This document shows positions 21,425 through 32,329 of a stretch of 64,000 bases of DNA, in pieces. Position 1 is the stretch's first letter; each line of letters starts with the position of its first letter. The notes under the pieces were generated by a model. That model saw only the letters and a program-made list of their open reading frames with translations. It did not search any database and was not told the origin of the DNA. This stretch comes from Oscarella lobularis. Its lineage: Eukaryota; Porifera; Homoscleromorpha; Homosclerophorida; Oscarellidae. A program made the translations under genes and the position numbers. The stretch lies in NCBI RefSeq assembly GCF_947507565.1, contig NC_089175.1, positions 5,197,733 to 5,261,732 of the forward strand. Direction: 5' to 3'.

Positions 21425-22621
21425 CAGGTCAAACGCCCTCTGGTCTGACGAATTTTCGATCGAGTTGTGGCAGACGAACATTTGTCAGAAGGCGACCAGG
21501 GGAGCGATTTTTGTCGGACTGCGTTCCGACCGTCAAATTTGGGGGTGGGAAGATCATGATTTGGGGAACAATGGCCGCCTCTGGCGTTGGGTCTATCAAA
21601 GTCATCACTGATAGACTCAACGCCGAACGGTACCAAGCCTTCCTGCGCGAATATCTAGAGCCAGATGGCAGAAAACTCATCGGCCAAAGATTTACATTTT
21701 AGCAGGACGGCGCTCCCTGCTAGCCTCGCGTTCGCCAGGCCCTTCTCCCTGCTCTCCCGTATGAACACGGGAGGGAGAAGGGCCTGGTATCTGGAAAATC
21801 ACGTGGTGCCCCCTTTTGGGGGTGCGGTCGGTAAGATGTGACGCCTCTCTGATAAGTGCTAATAAAGTTGACCTTTTCAAACGATCCCGCGCGTCTCTAA
21901 CACGTATCGCGTAAAGCATTACGGCTTCTTAGGGAAGTCTTCGGTCTAGCTGTCCTTCGCGAAACGACTGGAGACCGAAGACTTCCGTAATGCTTTACGC
22001 GATACGCTTTCAGCCATGTTAGAGACGCGCGGGATCGTTTGAAAAGGTCGACTTTATTAGCACTTATTAGAGAGGCGTCACATCCTACCGACCGCACCCC
22101 CAAAAGGGGGGCACCACGTGATTTTCCAGATACCAGGCCCTTCTCCCCTCCCGTGTTCATACGGGAGAGCAGGGAGAAGGACCTCGCGAACGCGAGGCTA
22201 GCTCCCTGCCACACAGCTCGATCAACCGTCGCCATGATCCACAGATCAGCTGTTGATCTCATGCCATGGCCAGCCCAGTAGCCCGACCTCAACCCCATCG
22301 AACATTTGTGGCAGATATTAAAAGCTAAACTAAGTAGCTTTTCACCAAAAAACGTTCGAGAGTTAGAAGAAGCGGTTTATCAGGTTTGGGACAGATATCG
22401 GTAGACGTCACAAAACGGCTTGTTGGCAACATGCCCGAAAGAGTTGCTGCCGTTGTTAAAGCCAAAGGCTGTCACACGCGATATTAATAAACTCTAAAAA
22501 ATAGAACTAACTCGTAGGTTGTTATTATTAGTAGTTTTAGCCCTATAAGCATAGAGCGTTTGGAAGAAAACTACTAAATATCAATTTTATAGAGGGTGGC
22601 CTAATACTTTTGACCGGTACT
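21425..22621 (+). pseudogene. Tc1/mariner transposase, interrupted by a foldback element
   Basis: Left-truncated Tc1-type element. The plus strand reads LWSDEFSIELWQ, then after a frame change VPTVKFGGGKIMIWGTMAA and the start of the catalytic F-x-QDGA region, where CAG has become TAG. A 480-bp insertion (21721-22200) follows. The frame resumes after it and, after another in-frame TAG, reads PDLNPIEHLWQILKAK and NVRELEEAVYQVWDRYR. The right terminal repeat, ACTTTTGACCGGTACTGTA, ends near 22621 at a TA inside satellite sequence. The 5' terminal repeat and N-terminal DNA-binding region are absent. Confidence 0.9.
21721..22200. mobile_element. 480-bp foldback element with 9-bp target duplication (Mutator-like)
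   Basis: Two arms of about 235 bp (21721-21955 and 21965-22200) are near-perfect reverse complements beginning TAGCCTCGCGTTCGC. Each arm holds a smaller nested hairpin (CTCTCCCGTATGAACACGGG). The flanks carry an exact 9-bp direct repeat GCTCCCTGC (21712-21720 and 22201-22209). Removing one copy plus the element rejoins the Tc1 frame. A 9-bp duplication with long terminal inverted repeats points to a non-autonomous Mutator-like element. Confidence 0.9.
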
Positions 22622-23205
22622 GTATATGTTAGGTTGGGGGTGCCCCTCCGCCTCATTTTGAAAAATAATTAGGCTTTTATGAGTAGCTGTCTAGGAGAAT
22701 ATCGGCCTTACAAGGAACTATGTGATGTCCTAGGATTAGACCAATTTCCTCACAAGTTCGAGTTGAAAGTTACCCTGCCTGCCTCCTAAACGACTCTTTG
22801 GATTTAATTGAAACTTTATTTTAAGTTTGGGGCGCAACTGCCCCTCAATATAAAGAAGTAAAGAAGTTGATATCAATCACGATATATGAGAAAATCGGCC
22901 ATTCTGATTTTCAGTAGACCAAATTACCGACAAGTTGACGTTGAGATTATATTTTCTGTCATTCAAACGACTCTGGATTTAATTGAAACTTAATGTTCAG
23001 TAGACGAAATTCCTACAAGTTTGAGTTGAGAATTTCCCTCCCTACCTCCTAAACGATTATTTGGATTTAATTTTTTAGATTGGGGAGTACCTCCCCGTCA
23101 TTTTAAAAGGTAGCAATTAAGATTGTATCAGTTGCTGTCTAGGAGAAAATCGGGCCTACATGGACCCATGTGTTTTTACATTTACAATAGACCAAATATT
23201 CGGAT
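22622..23205 (-). repeat. Satellite monomers (minus orientation), about 3 units
   Basis: Reverse complement of the approximately 190-bp satellite (CCTCATTTTGAAAA, CTGTCTAGGAG). On the minus strand it starts TTTGGTCTATTGTAAATG at 23205, directly after gag codon SEY. The Tc1 right end interrupts it at a TA at 22621. Confidence 0.9.
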
Positions 23206-23700
23206 ATAGTTTCCTGAGATCCCTGCTTTATAGTGTTTAGTTTCCTGGTGTAATAGTCAATGGAATCACTGGGTCCGAACTCACGACGCATGAACTCTTC
23301 AAACTGAGCCCAAGTAATCGGGTTATTGGGGTGATTCATATTGAGGATTGGAACTCTGTTCGAGCTCGACGCGACAGAGCAACGACAGCTCGTTGTAGCT
23401 TGCACTTTTCGTCCCAAACTTTCACCTCCGAGACCGTTTGCACATGGAAGAGCCAGCCGTCACCCCAGTACTTCTCAACTGTTAGTGAGTCTCGTTCGTC
23501 GCCTTGTGCTCGTGCGTGATTAGCAGGAGCAGCAGCTTCTGCCGGTTTAGGTGCAGCTGCGGCGTTCGCTTGTTGCGGCGGATTGCGGCGATTCCGGCGC
23601 CTCATCGCTGCGATAACTGCTTCCAGTTTCTCTTTCTCTCTTCTTCTTCTTCTGCTTTTCGTCCCGACTCTCGATCGTAACTGATTCACCTAGAATCGGG
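23206..23700 (-). pseudogene. Ty3/gypsy gag N-terminal half
   Basis: Minus-strand gag: a basic leader (RSRVGTKSRRRRREKEKLEA), an Ala/Pro linker, EKYWGDGWLFHVQTV and RAVVALSRRARTEFQS, then after a frame change ITWAQFEEFMRREF, YYTRKLNTIKQGSQETISEY. The frame ends at satellite at 23205. The natural continuation, YNSKFRDLL, is on the plus strand at 16570, also bordered by satellite. Confidence 0.8.
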
Positions 23701-24379
23701 TAGCGCTTTTATATCTGACTTCGCGACCATCGATCACGCCGCTCGTCGCGAGAACGCCCCATAACGCCTTCGCTCGCGAACCCCGAAACACGTAACTTTT
23801 CGCGGGGACGCCTCGCGCCAACACGAAGCATTCCCGTGAACGCTTTCTCGGCTTCGCGGGAATATGCAATCGTTCCCAGGAGAGAACAAAGCTCTCCACG
23901 GAAACATTCAAACACCGCGATCAATTTCGAACCTCAAGTCGCAAGGGATAGACATTCTTTGGGCGTCTCGTCTAGTCGCGATCTCCTCGCGCCTTCTCAC
24001 CGCCGTCTTCTCATTCCGATCCACCCCATTCCCAGGGTCAGATCACGTCCAAACCCAAACAAAACAAGTGATAGGACACGTCGAGGACGACGCCTCAACA
24101 ACCATGCAATCCACATCCGCGATTAGGGCCCCGACATAGGCTACACTAAGTCCCCACCGATACGCCCACCTGTTACGCCCACCGAAACAATCGACGACCT
24201 CAGCCGTTCTCCCGATCGGAAACGGTTCCTCGTATACCACTCGCTACGCGTATATCTACCTCCGCCTCTCGAGCCGACGACCTCTCGCTGCCACTCGCGG
24301 CGACGTGGTGCTGGTTCATTCACCGAGTAATCAACACTCGGGCACAACTTCCGGCTTCCAGGCTGTCGCCGACATAGTC
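23701..24379. other. Gypsy leader/LTR candidate region, no supported CDS
   Basis: GC-rich sequence upstream (minus strand) of the gag N-terminus. It probably contains leader and LTR sequence, but I cannot fix ends because no second LTR copy is present. Confidence 0.35.
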
Positions 24380-24905
24380 GACCCGCAGCCCCGGTGCAAC
24401 GAGCTGGCCAGACCCGTTTAACAACTAACCAGTCCCCACTCATCCCGGGCCTATCTTGCGCTTCCCTATTGCTTGTTGGATGCTTGATGATGCACTGCAT
24501 TGCTGGGTCGACTTCGTCCATTTTGTTCCAAAAGAGTCCCATTTCTTGGCAGCAGGTGCATACGTTCTCCGTTTGCATAATTTGGCAATTTCCACAAGTA
24601 CGCCTATTATTATTATATAGTCTTATTGATTTTTTAGTGTCTAGTATAAATAAAATATCACCATTGAAGTGACCCCAGCCTCTTGACCTCTGAGCTTCAG
24701 TCCCCTTTGCTCGAGTCCGAAGAAGCGTCCTCAGGAGGAGGAGTGACTTCAGGTTCGAAGCGGTAAGGCCTAACAACGTCTGCGTCCTCCGCTTCCCCGG
24801 AATTGGCTGATGATAGGCTACTTTCGGTGTCGTCGAACCACTGCGAAATCCAGTCGTCGCTTTCACGCGAGGAGGCGTCAGGGTCCAAAACATCGTCACT
24901 GGCAG
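24380..24905 (-). pseudogene. P2RX7 intracellular-domain-like protein
   Basis: Minus-strand gene of the family sharing the cysteine-rich intracellular domain of P2X7 receptors, often multi-copy and transposon-linked in cnidarians and sponges. An acidic N-terminal part (24700-24905) contains PYRFEPEVTPPPEDASSD. After an intron-like AT-rich gap (about 24605-24690, AG acceptor) follows RRTCGNCQIMQTENVC, CCQEMG and DEVDPAMQCIIKHP (24450-24605). The first frame hits a TGA before any clear donor, so splicing is unresolved. The usual C-terminal motif is lost. Confidence 0.7.
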
Positions 24906-25042
24906 CAAGGAATGGATTGGAAACGAAGCACGCTACCCTGTTTTATCCCTGCCATGGTCATGTGAGAGACAGACCCGTATCATGAATTTCAAAGCTGTGA
25001 GAGATATCTTTCTTGGCGTTGGGAGCGACTTTATTTTAAGGA

Positions 25043-25234
25043 ATGATGTACTCACGCTTGAAGCCGCTGATTAAGTGGCCATCCAGGGAGCAGCTGAGGA
25101 AGACCATGCCCGCAGTTTTTCTACCCCATTTTAGAAAATGCGTTTGCATCAAAGATTGCTTTGAGGTTTTTTGTGAACAACCAAGTGACTTGATGGCGAG
25201 GGCGCAGACTTATTCGAATTATAAGAGTCACAAC
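25043..25234 (+). pseudogene. DDE_Tnp_4-type transposase fragment
   Basis: Plus strand reads [19 protein letters not shown], then [20 protein letters not shown] and [12 protein letters not shown]. This is the region around the first catalytic Asp (DCFEVF) of THAP-associated/Harbinger-type DDE transposases, homologous to 34680-34850 on the minus strand. A MITE interrupts it at 25235 and the rest of the gene is not found beyond the MITE. Confidence 0.8.
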
Positions 25235-25883
25235 ACTATTAACGTTCTTACGTTTTCTAATATTACGTTTCGCACCGGTTTCGCTGGCGTTGTTTGCTTC
25301 GGCTACGAGAACGAAGCGTTTTAACTCTGTAATCACGTGCGTTCTGTGACGTAACTAGTGCCACACAGCTACCCGGATGCAAAAAATGAATCGGCGTTTA
25401 TGTCGAAGGCGTCACCTGCCGAGAAAGTTTGAGAAAAAATGGTTTAGATCGTAAGGACTGAAACCATTCTGTACTGCCTTTCCGCTTATTTTCTCACCTA
25501 ATTTATCATGTGCAAAGGTCCCACGTCGTGCAATTACAGGTTTACAGACATACGTACGGAAAAGCACGGAAGACAGCATCGAATACATGACGCGCGAAAG
25601 CGCGTTTCAGGCTATATCTCGTTTCCGCTTGTAGTTAGCGAATGCATGTCAGTACTGAACGGTTTCAGTCCTTACGATCTAAATTTCTCTCAAACTTTCT
25701 CGGCAGGTGACGCCTTTGACATAAACGCCGATTCATTTTTTGTATCCGGGCAACTGTGTGGCACCAGGTACGTCACAGAACGCACGTGATTACAGAGTTA
25801 AAACGCCTCGTTCTTGTAGCCGAATCAAACAATGCCAGCGAAACCGGCGCGAAACGATTAGCAAACGTAAGAACTTTAATAGT
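25235..25883. mobile_element. 649-bp MITE with arms of about 235 bp
   Basis: Arms 25235-25470 and 25652-25883 are reverse complements (ends ACTATTAA(C/A)GTTCTTACG), holding matched words such as AATCACGTGCGTTCTGTGACG. The spacer is about 180 bp. It lies inside the DDE fragment. Target duplication could not be fixed; flanks read CACAAC and AGTATAAG. Confidence 0.85.
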
Positions 25884-26372
25884 AGTATAAGTTTAAAAAA
25901 CGCCGGAGTGCCCCTTTAAAAATTGCTGCGATTTCATTATAAATTTGTCGTAATATCTCAACAAGTGTTGCTCCGCTGCCGCCTTTTGAAGAACGTGTCG
26001 TAGCTGAGAAACCCCAGAGACTCTCGCGGGCGGCATTTCTTTCCCCCCCTCCCCTCCCCCCCTTGCGCACAACCAGTCTGATGTAGCCTAACGCCCGACT
26101 TGGGCGCCCTGACACTTTCACCGCTGCGAAAGCCGCGAAGGCTTGAACCCATTGCGCAATGGAAGTGATGCGGCACGCACACTCGGAGGACCCGACGCGG
26201 GCGAGGGACTCTCTCTCCCTCGCGCCGCAGCATTTCTGCGTCGTCGGGAAGCAATTCGGAAAGATCGACGAACTCACGCGCCGAGATTTTTGCGACGACT
26301 CCCCCTGGGACCACCCCGAAGGAGTTTCTCTAGAACCGCGGCGCAACAATGCGTGTTTTTTTGCAAGCGGCA
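25884..26372. other. No supported gene
   Basis: GC-rich, with a long C-rich tract at 26044-26064. Overlapping open frames on both strands look compositional. Confidence 0.4.
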
Positions 26373-27070
26373 TTAGCGCCTAAAACCTCGCCGGGTAAGC
26401 GGCTCGAGCAGCACAGCAGGATTTGCCGGCGGAACCTCATGCTCCACTTGAAGAAGGACAGACCGCGGCAGGTTCCCTAGCTGTGGCTGCGGCTGCTGTT
26501 GAGGCAGCTGGTGCAACGGTTGCTGTTGTTGCTGAGGCGGCGGTTGCTGTTGTTGCTGGGGCGGCGGTTGCTGTTCTTGCTGAGGCGGCGGTTGCCAAGG
26601 CGCCCGCGAAACTGGACAGCTGGATGAACGTTCTCGTAACAGGGAGCAACTAAATGAATGGATCTCCAAATTCCTTGTCGAAGTTCGATCGACAACGGGA
26701 GAGGATTATGCGGCCAGTACACTCCACGGCCTGCTCTGCGCTTTGCAGAGAGTTGTGAGAAATCCGCGCCCCGTTGATTTCTTTAAAGATGACGATTTTG
26801 TCGGTCTGCGGAACGTTTTTGATGTGGGCAAAAGGTGTCATTGACGTGGGGGACTCCCTCGCACTCTTGCGCGATGTTGTTTACCTCAACGGTAGAAACT
26901 TCTGTCTTCGTGGCGGGAACGAGCACGGCAATCTGACGCGATCCGCTCGTTCGCGATCCAGTCAATGCTGCCCAACCTGTTATGCCACTCTCGAGACGCA
27001 GCTTCTTAACGTCTCTGTAGGCTGTGAGGGTAAATATAACCATAGATGTAAGAAAGAGGGATTGGAAACT
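26373..27070 (-). CDS. Unrecognised minus-strand coding, with Pro/Gln repeat
   Basis: A possible spliced gene. An exon begins after an acceptor (TTTACCCTCACAG near 27025) and reads YRDVKKLRLESGITGWAALT, then RQIAVLVPATKTEVSTVEVN down to about 26840. Further down, 26500-26600 encodes a 30-bp repeat giving PPPQQQQQ three times, then LPRSVLLQVEHEVPPANPAV. Joins between blocks are not in one frame as read. I recognise no domain; it may be an element protein or a degraded host gene. Confidence 0.25.
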
Positions 27071-27605
27071 CCCGGTCACGTGATCGCTTTTGTTGAAGCA
27101 AGGGTTGACTCGGGCTCTTTCTCGTATACTTCGGCTGTTTTCGCCTTTTTTCACCATAAAACAGTTTGCCGGTGACCGCAAACCCTCTCTTCATTCGCCT
27201 TAAATCTACTGTAAGAGAATCGCGGTACAGAGGTAGTCTCCTTATGCGTGTAATTGCCAATAATACGCGACGAAGGACCGCTGACACTAATGTACCTTTT
27301 TCTTCTCCATGGAGCGTTTTCGCGGCTCGAACGCGTTATCCTGACCTTCGTTAGACATCGGGTTTCACCCGAATGCCCTTTGGATTACGATTTGAGATTG
27401 CTCTTGATCAGTTCGCGGCGTAAAAACGGATCATTGCTGGCGGCCTACGATTCATGAATGCATGTGAATGAATTCGATACCCTTGCAAACGAAATTGTCC
27501 GGAGCGTGAAGCTGGCAACAGGAGGAGCGCAGGGAGCAGCTATTCTGACGCCTAGAAAGAGAGCGTCTATTTTTCAGCGATGACATTCTATACGGACGGA
27601 TCGAC

Positions 27606-28160
27606 TTGCCAGAGTTTGGGATGAATTTTTCAGTAAGATTTGCCTCTCACTTGACCGTATTGTTCAGCAGGACGTTATTGAAAAAATGCTCGAGAATATG
27701 GTCATCTTCTTCTACTCTGGAATGTCAAGTGGATTCTCTCAGTGAGGAAGAGGAAGTCATTCGCTATGCATTGGGATATGTTCCATTTTCCCTGAAGAAG
27801 AAATACCAAAAGTCACAGGCAACATTTGCAGCCAATTGCATAGAGTTGCTTGACGCCATGAGTGTTGAAGGACCTGAGTCGTCCTTTCTTGATTATACAA
27901 AGGACTGGGTTCAGAGAACTAATAGAGGCGGTCTTTTCCAGGTAAAGGAGATGTCAACGCGAGATTTGTTGACTTCTGCTTTGCTGTCATCTGCGGATGG
28001 TAAGGGAAGCAAGATGAACGCCATAGTTCACACAGCCTGCGAAGATGCGTTTGTCAGAGGCTGTTGGGCCTCTCTGACAGATAAAGTCGACTTTGAAAAT
28101 TCTCGGCTACTCTTGGAAGACATCATTAATTTGTGGTTAACGATCAGAGGTTATTGTCTT
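27606..28160 (+). pseudogene. C-terminal fragment of a transposase-like family (GYVPF...LWLTIRG)
   Basis: The plus-strand frame reads EEVIRYALGYVPFSLKKKYQ, FLDYTKDWVQRTNRGGLFQV and LLEDIINLWLTIRGY. A relative at 55806-56690 shows RYAAGYIPFKLLKRYQ, FSDYTASWLEMIDRGALFKL. The family is multi-copy in cnidarians and sponges and likely derives from a transposase; activity unassigned. It is fused in frame, near 28165, to Helitron Rep sequence, giving one continuous frame to 28430. Confidence 0.6.
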
Positions 28161-29868
28161 GACAAGCGCGATCCTTCTCGAAAAGCTGTGTCTAAGTTGC
28201 TAATGAAATCAATTGGTGAACGGGATTATTTGGCTCACGAAACGTGTCATCTTATTATGGGTGACAAACTGGTCACTGCTTCCCGCGAATTTAAGATGTT
28301 GCACTTTGAAAACAAGCGAGAAATTGACCTGGGTGCGCGTTCGTCGAAAGCAAGTGCGACCGTTCCAACAGCTGTCGAAGAATACATGAAGCGAAGCGCA
28401 GAGGCACAAAATTTGTGCCTCATGGATTAGGTTCACTTACAATTCAAAAGGACAGCTGAGGAAAAGAGGCAAATCGTTAGTTGTTCGCGTTGTTCCACGA
28501 ATACCTCGCGATCCGAAGAATGCCGAAAAATGCGAACAATACTGCTACTACCAGCTGACGAAGTGTATACAAGCCATTTTGTCAGCTAAGCGATTTGACA
28601 ACGGCAACCGACGGAGAGGTTCTGTCTGCTACCGACTCTTATAAGCGATTTCTGATTACTGTCGGTAAAAGTTTGCGGAACAAAATTGAAATAACGAACG
28701 ACATCGACGCAGTACTTACAACGCCTTTTGATGAAGCGTCGGAGGAAAGTGACGACGAGGGCAAAAAGAAGAAAGAAAAAAATTCTGCCCTCAACGAAGA
28801 TCTAACCATGGAAAAGTTGAACGCTAATGGAAAAGACTATGCGGACTACAATTGGTCTGCAAGTTCTTCTCTGTTCCCGCCACTTTCAGAAGCACCAAAG
28901 TTCGTCTCTGACAGCCGAAAAGAAGACTCACTGGCTGAAAATACGCAGGCTGCTGAAAAGGGCCTGCCGCCGCAACAAGAGCCGGCGCCGGGGAGAGACG
29001 ACTTTCAACGGCTAAAAGGTGAGCAAAAGTTAGCGTACGACATCGTTCGTACTCACCACCGCTTTTCTCCTCGAAAAGCGGACGACTCATGCAGACCACT
29101 TAGAATGATAGTTTGCGGTTCAGCAGGAACCGGAAAGTCATTCCTTATTAAGTGTCTGTGTGATCTACTTGGCTCTCAGTGTTTGCTTTCTGCTCCGACC
29201 GGAGTAGCAGCTTTTAACATTGGGTGGGCAAACGCTTCACTCACTTTTGCGATTGCCATTGCAAAAGAGCAAATTTGCCGATCTTAGCGGACCGTCTCTG
29301 CAGCAATTGCAAGAGAAATTCAATATGGTTCGCTATCTCATCATTGACGAAATGTCAATGGTTGGACGGCAACAACTTTCACTTATTCACCGACGACTAT
29401 GTCAGGCGTTTCCCGCCCGAGCTCACATGTCGTTCGGTGGAATCTCCGTAATGCTATTTGGGGACATGGGTCAATTACCTCCGATTGGCGAATCACTTCT
29501 GAACAGCGGCACGGCTTGTAAAGGGATCGATACCAATCGAGGCCGACAGTTGTATTTGACATTTGACATCGTCATACAACTTCGACAGATCATGCGCCAG
29601 TCCGGAAACAGCGCTTCGCAAGTAAAGTTTCGCGAAGCGTTGCTTCGACTTCGTAAAGGACAGCAGTCTTACGAAGACTGGCATGATTTGTACATGTCCC
29701 GCAGTTACGCAAAAGGCCAGCAAACGAACAGCGTCGCAAAGCAGTTTGCTGACGCTGTTCGGCTATTTTCACGCCGTGAAGATGTGGCAGAATTTAATCT
29801 AAATTGTCTAAAGCATTCGCCAAATTGTGTGGCGGTTATAAATGCGGATCATAATCGATTCCGCCACG
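28161..29868 (+). pseudogene. Helitron A, 5' half: Rep C-terminus and Pif1 helicase N-terminus
   Basis: Plus-strand Helitron part. SRKAVSKLLMKSIGERDY and ETCHLIMGDK (28175-28260) match Helitron B closely, followed by KASATV, a break near 28430, and from 28600 an acidic region leading to the helicase: QRLKGEQKLAYDIVRTHHR, Walker A GSAGTGKSFLIKCL (29115-29155), a frame change near 29230, Walker B YLIIDEMSMVGRQQ (29335-29370), then FGDMGQLPPIG and QLRQIMRQ. The frame runs to NADHNRFRH at 29868, where DIRS gag replaces it. The C-terminal helicase motifs are on the minus strand at 8224-9510. Confidence 0.9.
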
Positions 29869-32325
29869 TGTGCACGGTGTGCTTAAAACAACCAAGGCGC
29901 TGAGTGCGTGAACTGGAAGCCGCCAGATGTTGTGCAAGCGGCGCAAGCGGCGCAAGCGGCACGCGTGGTGTAACCTTTCGGTTGCAACGGCGCTGCGACT
30001 GGACTAGTCTCGTCTTGTGTGTTTTGTTCTTAGCTTGGTGCATGGTTGTCTGGATGTTTTTGGTTCGCTTGCCTATTCTTAGGGCGTACTGTGATGGGCT
30101 TGGTGCGTGACTCTGGCTCATTGTTTTTCCTGTTCTTTCTTGTTCGCTAGCACCTGCATTTGATCTGTCCGTTGCATGCAATTTGTCAGCGTCGGGTCAC
30201 GCGTATACCGCTGATCTTCTCGCCTTGGACGCCTGCCGCTCTCTGTCAGCGGCGCCTTTGCCCTGGCCCGTGCCTCGGTCGTCGTCGCCTCTTTAGTTGG
30301 GACTGGGAGTTGCGTGAGTTTCCCGATAAGCTTTTTGCGAGCTATATTGTGGCGGGCATCTCTAACGGTTTTCGCATTGGCTTCGATTACGCTTCAGCCT
30401 CACTGTCATCGGCGCGGCGTAATCTTTCGTCTCCTCGCGAGCACGCCGACGTGGTCGACGGCTACATTCGATAGGAATGTGTTGTGCAGCGCCGGTTGGT
30501 TGGGCCAGTTCGCGGTCTCTCTGCGCGGGCCGGGCTGCACGTAAGCCCGTTTGGGATTATCCCTAAGTCGGGTTCCCCTTGTCGTTGGCGGATGATCGTG
30601 GGCCTATCATCGCCGTCGAATGCAAGCGTCAATAAACGTATCTCGGAATCCTGACGTCGGTGCGTTATGCACGAATTGATGACGCCGTGCGCTTCTTGTT
30701 GCGGTTCAGTTCTCCCCTTCCGTTGGCGAAGATCGACCTCAAGGAATGCATATCGCATCCTCCCGGTTCATCCGGATGACGTCCCCTTGTTAGGGATGCG
30801 CTGGCGCGGCGAGGTATTTTTTGATTTGGTTTTGCCTTTTGGCTTGCGCTCGGCGCCAAAGATCTTCTCGGCGGTGGCAGACGCGCTCTTTTGGATAATG
30901 TTGCAGAAGGGGGTGTCAGCGGCCATGCATTATCAGGACGATTTTCTCTCTTTTGGCTCGGAGACCGCCGGCCAGTGTGAGCAGAATTTGGAAATTGCTC
31001 TCGCGACGTGTGAAGCTCGTGGAGTTCCGGTGGCTCACCATAAGACAGTACCGGCTTCATTTTCTCTGACGTTTCTTGGCATTGAAATTGATTCGCGTGA
31101 GCGTGTGCTTCGCTTGCCCACCGATAAGTTGCTGCGCTTACGAGCGTTGTGTGCCCAGTGGCTAGCACGGAGAGTGACAACGAAACGGGAGCTGCTTTCA
31201 CTAGTGGGTTTGTTGCACCATGCGAGTACGATGATTCGCCCGGGTAGGTCATTCGTGCGGCGCCTGATTGATTTGTCGACATCCGTGCGGGCTCTCGACC
31301 GCCCCTTGCGTCTGAATCGGTGTGCGCGAGATGACATTTTGTGGTGGCATGCTGTGGCCGCCGACTGGAACGGGTGTTCCTGGTTTGACTCGTTGGGTTT
31401 GCGCGCTCCATCGCTAGTTCTTCGTTATGATGCGTCCGGGGCTTGGGGCTGAGGCGCCTTTTTTGAGCGTTATTGGTTTCAGTGGCGTTGGGACGACGTC
31501 TGGACGGCACGTTCAATTGCACCTAAGGAAGCGCTGGCTGTGGTCATTGCAGCAGCTCTGTGGAGCGATTTGTAGCGCAATGAAGCTGTTCGGGTGGAGT
31601 CGGATAACGCGACCATGGTGTGCGCCTCGCGACGGGCTCCTGCAGAGACGTTGCTGTCATGCATTTGATCCGAGTGCTGCAATTCCTCGCGGCCCGTCAC
31701 GGCTTCTTTGTCTCTGCTGCACATATTCGCGGCACGGACAATTCCACGGCCGATGCTCTGTCTCGCGGGGTGCCTTCGAGAGAATTTCTATGTTCTGTTC
31801 AGCTCAACGAGTCTCCTACCCGTTGGAAGCCGGGCCTCCTTCGTTGGCTAGACGACCCCCAGTGGACGTCCTCCAACTGGAGAGCGTTGCCGCTTCTCTC
31901 CTGGAGAACGGTTTAGCTTCATCGACTCGCCGCACTCATTCCTCTGGTCAGACTTCGTATTTATCCTTTTGCTCGCTGGGGCGGATGGCTCCACTGCCAA
32001 CCAGCGAGAATATTCTGTCTTTTTGCTGCATGGCTTGCTTCAGCGGGCTTGTCTCACGCGACCATAAAAGTGTATCTCGCAGCGGTGCGCCAGTTACATA
32101 TTTCGGCGGGACGGGCTAATCCTTTTCTCTGCGACATGCCCAGGCTGAATCTTGTGCTGCGAGGGTACCGGCGCTCAGAGTCTGCTCGCGTCGCCCTTCG
32201 TCCGGAACGTTTGCCGGTTACGCCGGCTATTCTCCGGGCATTGCACAGAGTTTGGAGCAAGGAGAGTCATTCGTACGACTCGGTTCTGTGGTGGGCGGCG
32301 TGTCTAACTGGTTTTTTTGGTTTCA
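29861..32325 (+). pseudogene. DIRS retrotransposon: gag end, RT, RNase H, tyrosine recombinase start
   Basis: From the shared CCGCCACG at 29861 the sequence is DIRS: the gag Cys-rich end (HVCTVC), then the RT leader (EFPDKLFASYIVAGISNGF at 30310-30370), RT with YRILPVHP, FDLVLPFGLRSAPKIF and the YQDD box (near 30930), FLGIEIDS, and RNase H-like sequence to about 31780. The tyrosine-recombinase N-terminal domain is at 32050-32325 (LPVTPAILRALHRVW). The recombinase catalytic half is missing; identity with the second DIRS copy (63880-64000, minus) stops at about 32325, where a HIRAN-like fragment begins. Several frame changes are present. Confidence 0.85.
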
Positions 32326-32329
32326 CTAT

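Noticed and set aside
21897-22298. Minus-strand frame of 134 codons and plus-strand partners
   Set aside because: They lie within the arms of the foldback element, where both strands mirror each other, and have no domain.
24141-24908. A single 256-codon minus-strand frame across the P2RX7-like locus
   Set aside because: Only the cysteine-rich part is family-like in this frame; the N-terminal coding is in another frame, so an intron or frameshift lies between them.
26423-26653. Plus-strand Ala/Val-rich frame
   Set aside because: It is the complement of the 30-bp Pro/Gln repeat and has no non-repetitive coding support.
30665-31522. A 286-codon minus-strand open frame
   Set aside because: It is antisense to the DIRS reverse transcriptase, whose motifs (LPFGLRSAP, YQDD) are clear on the plus strand.
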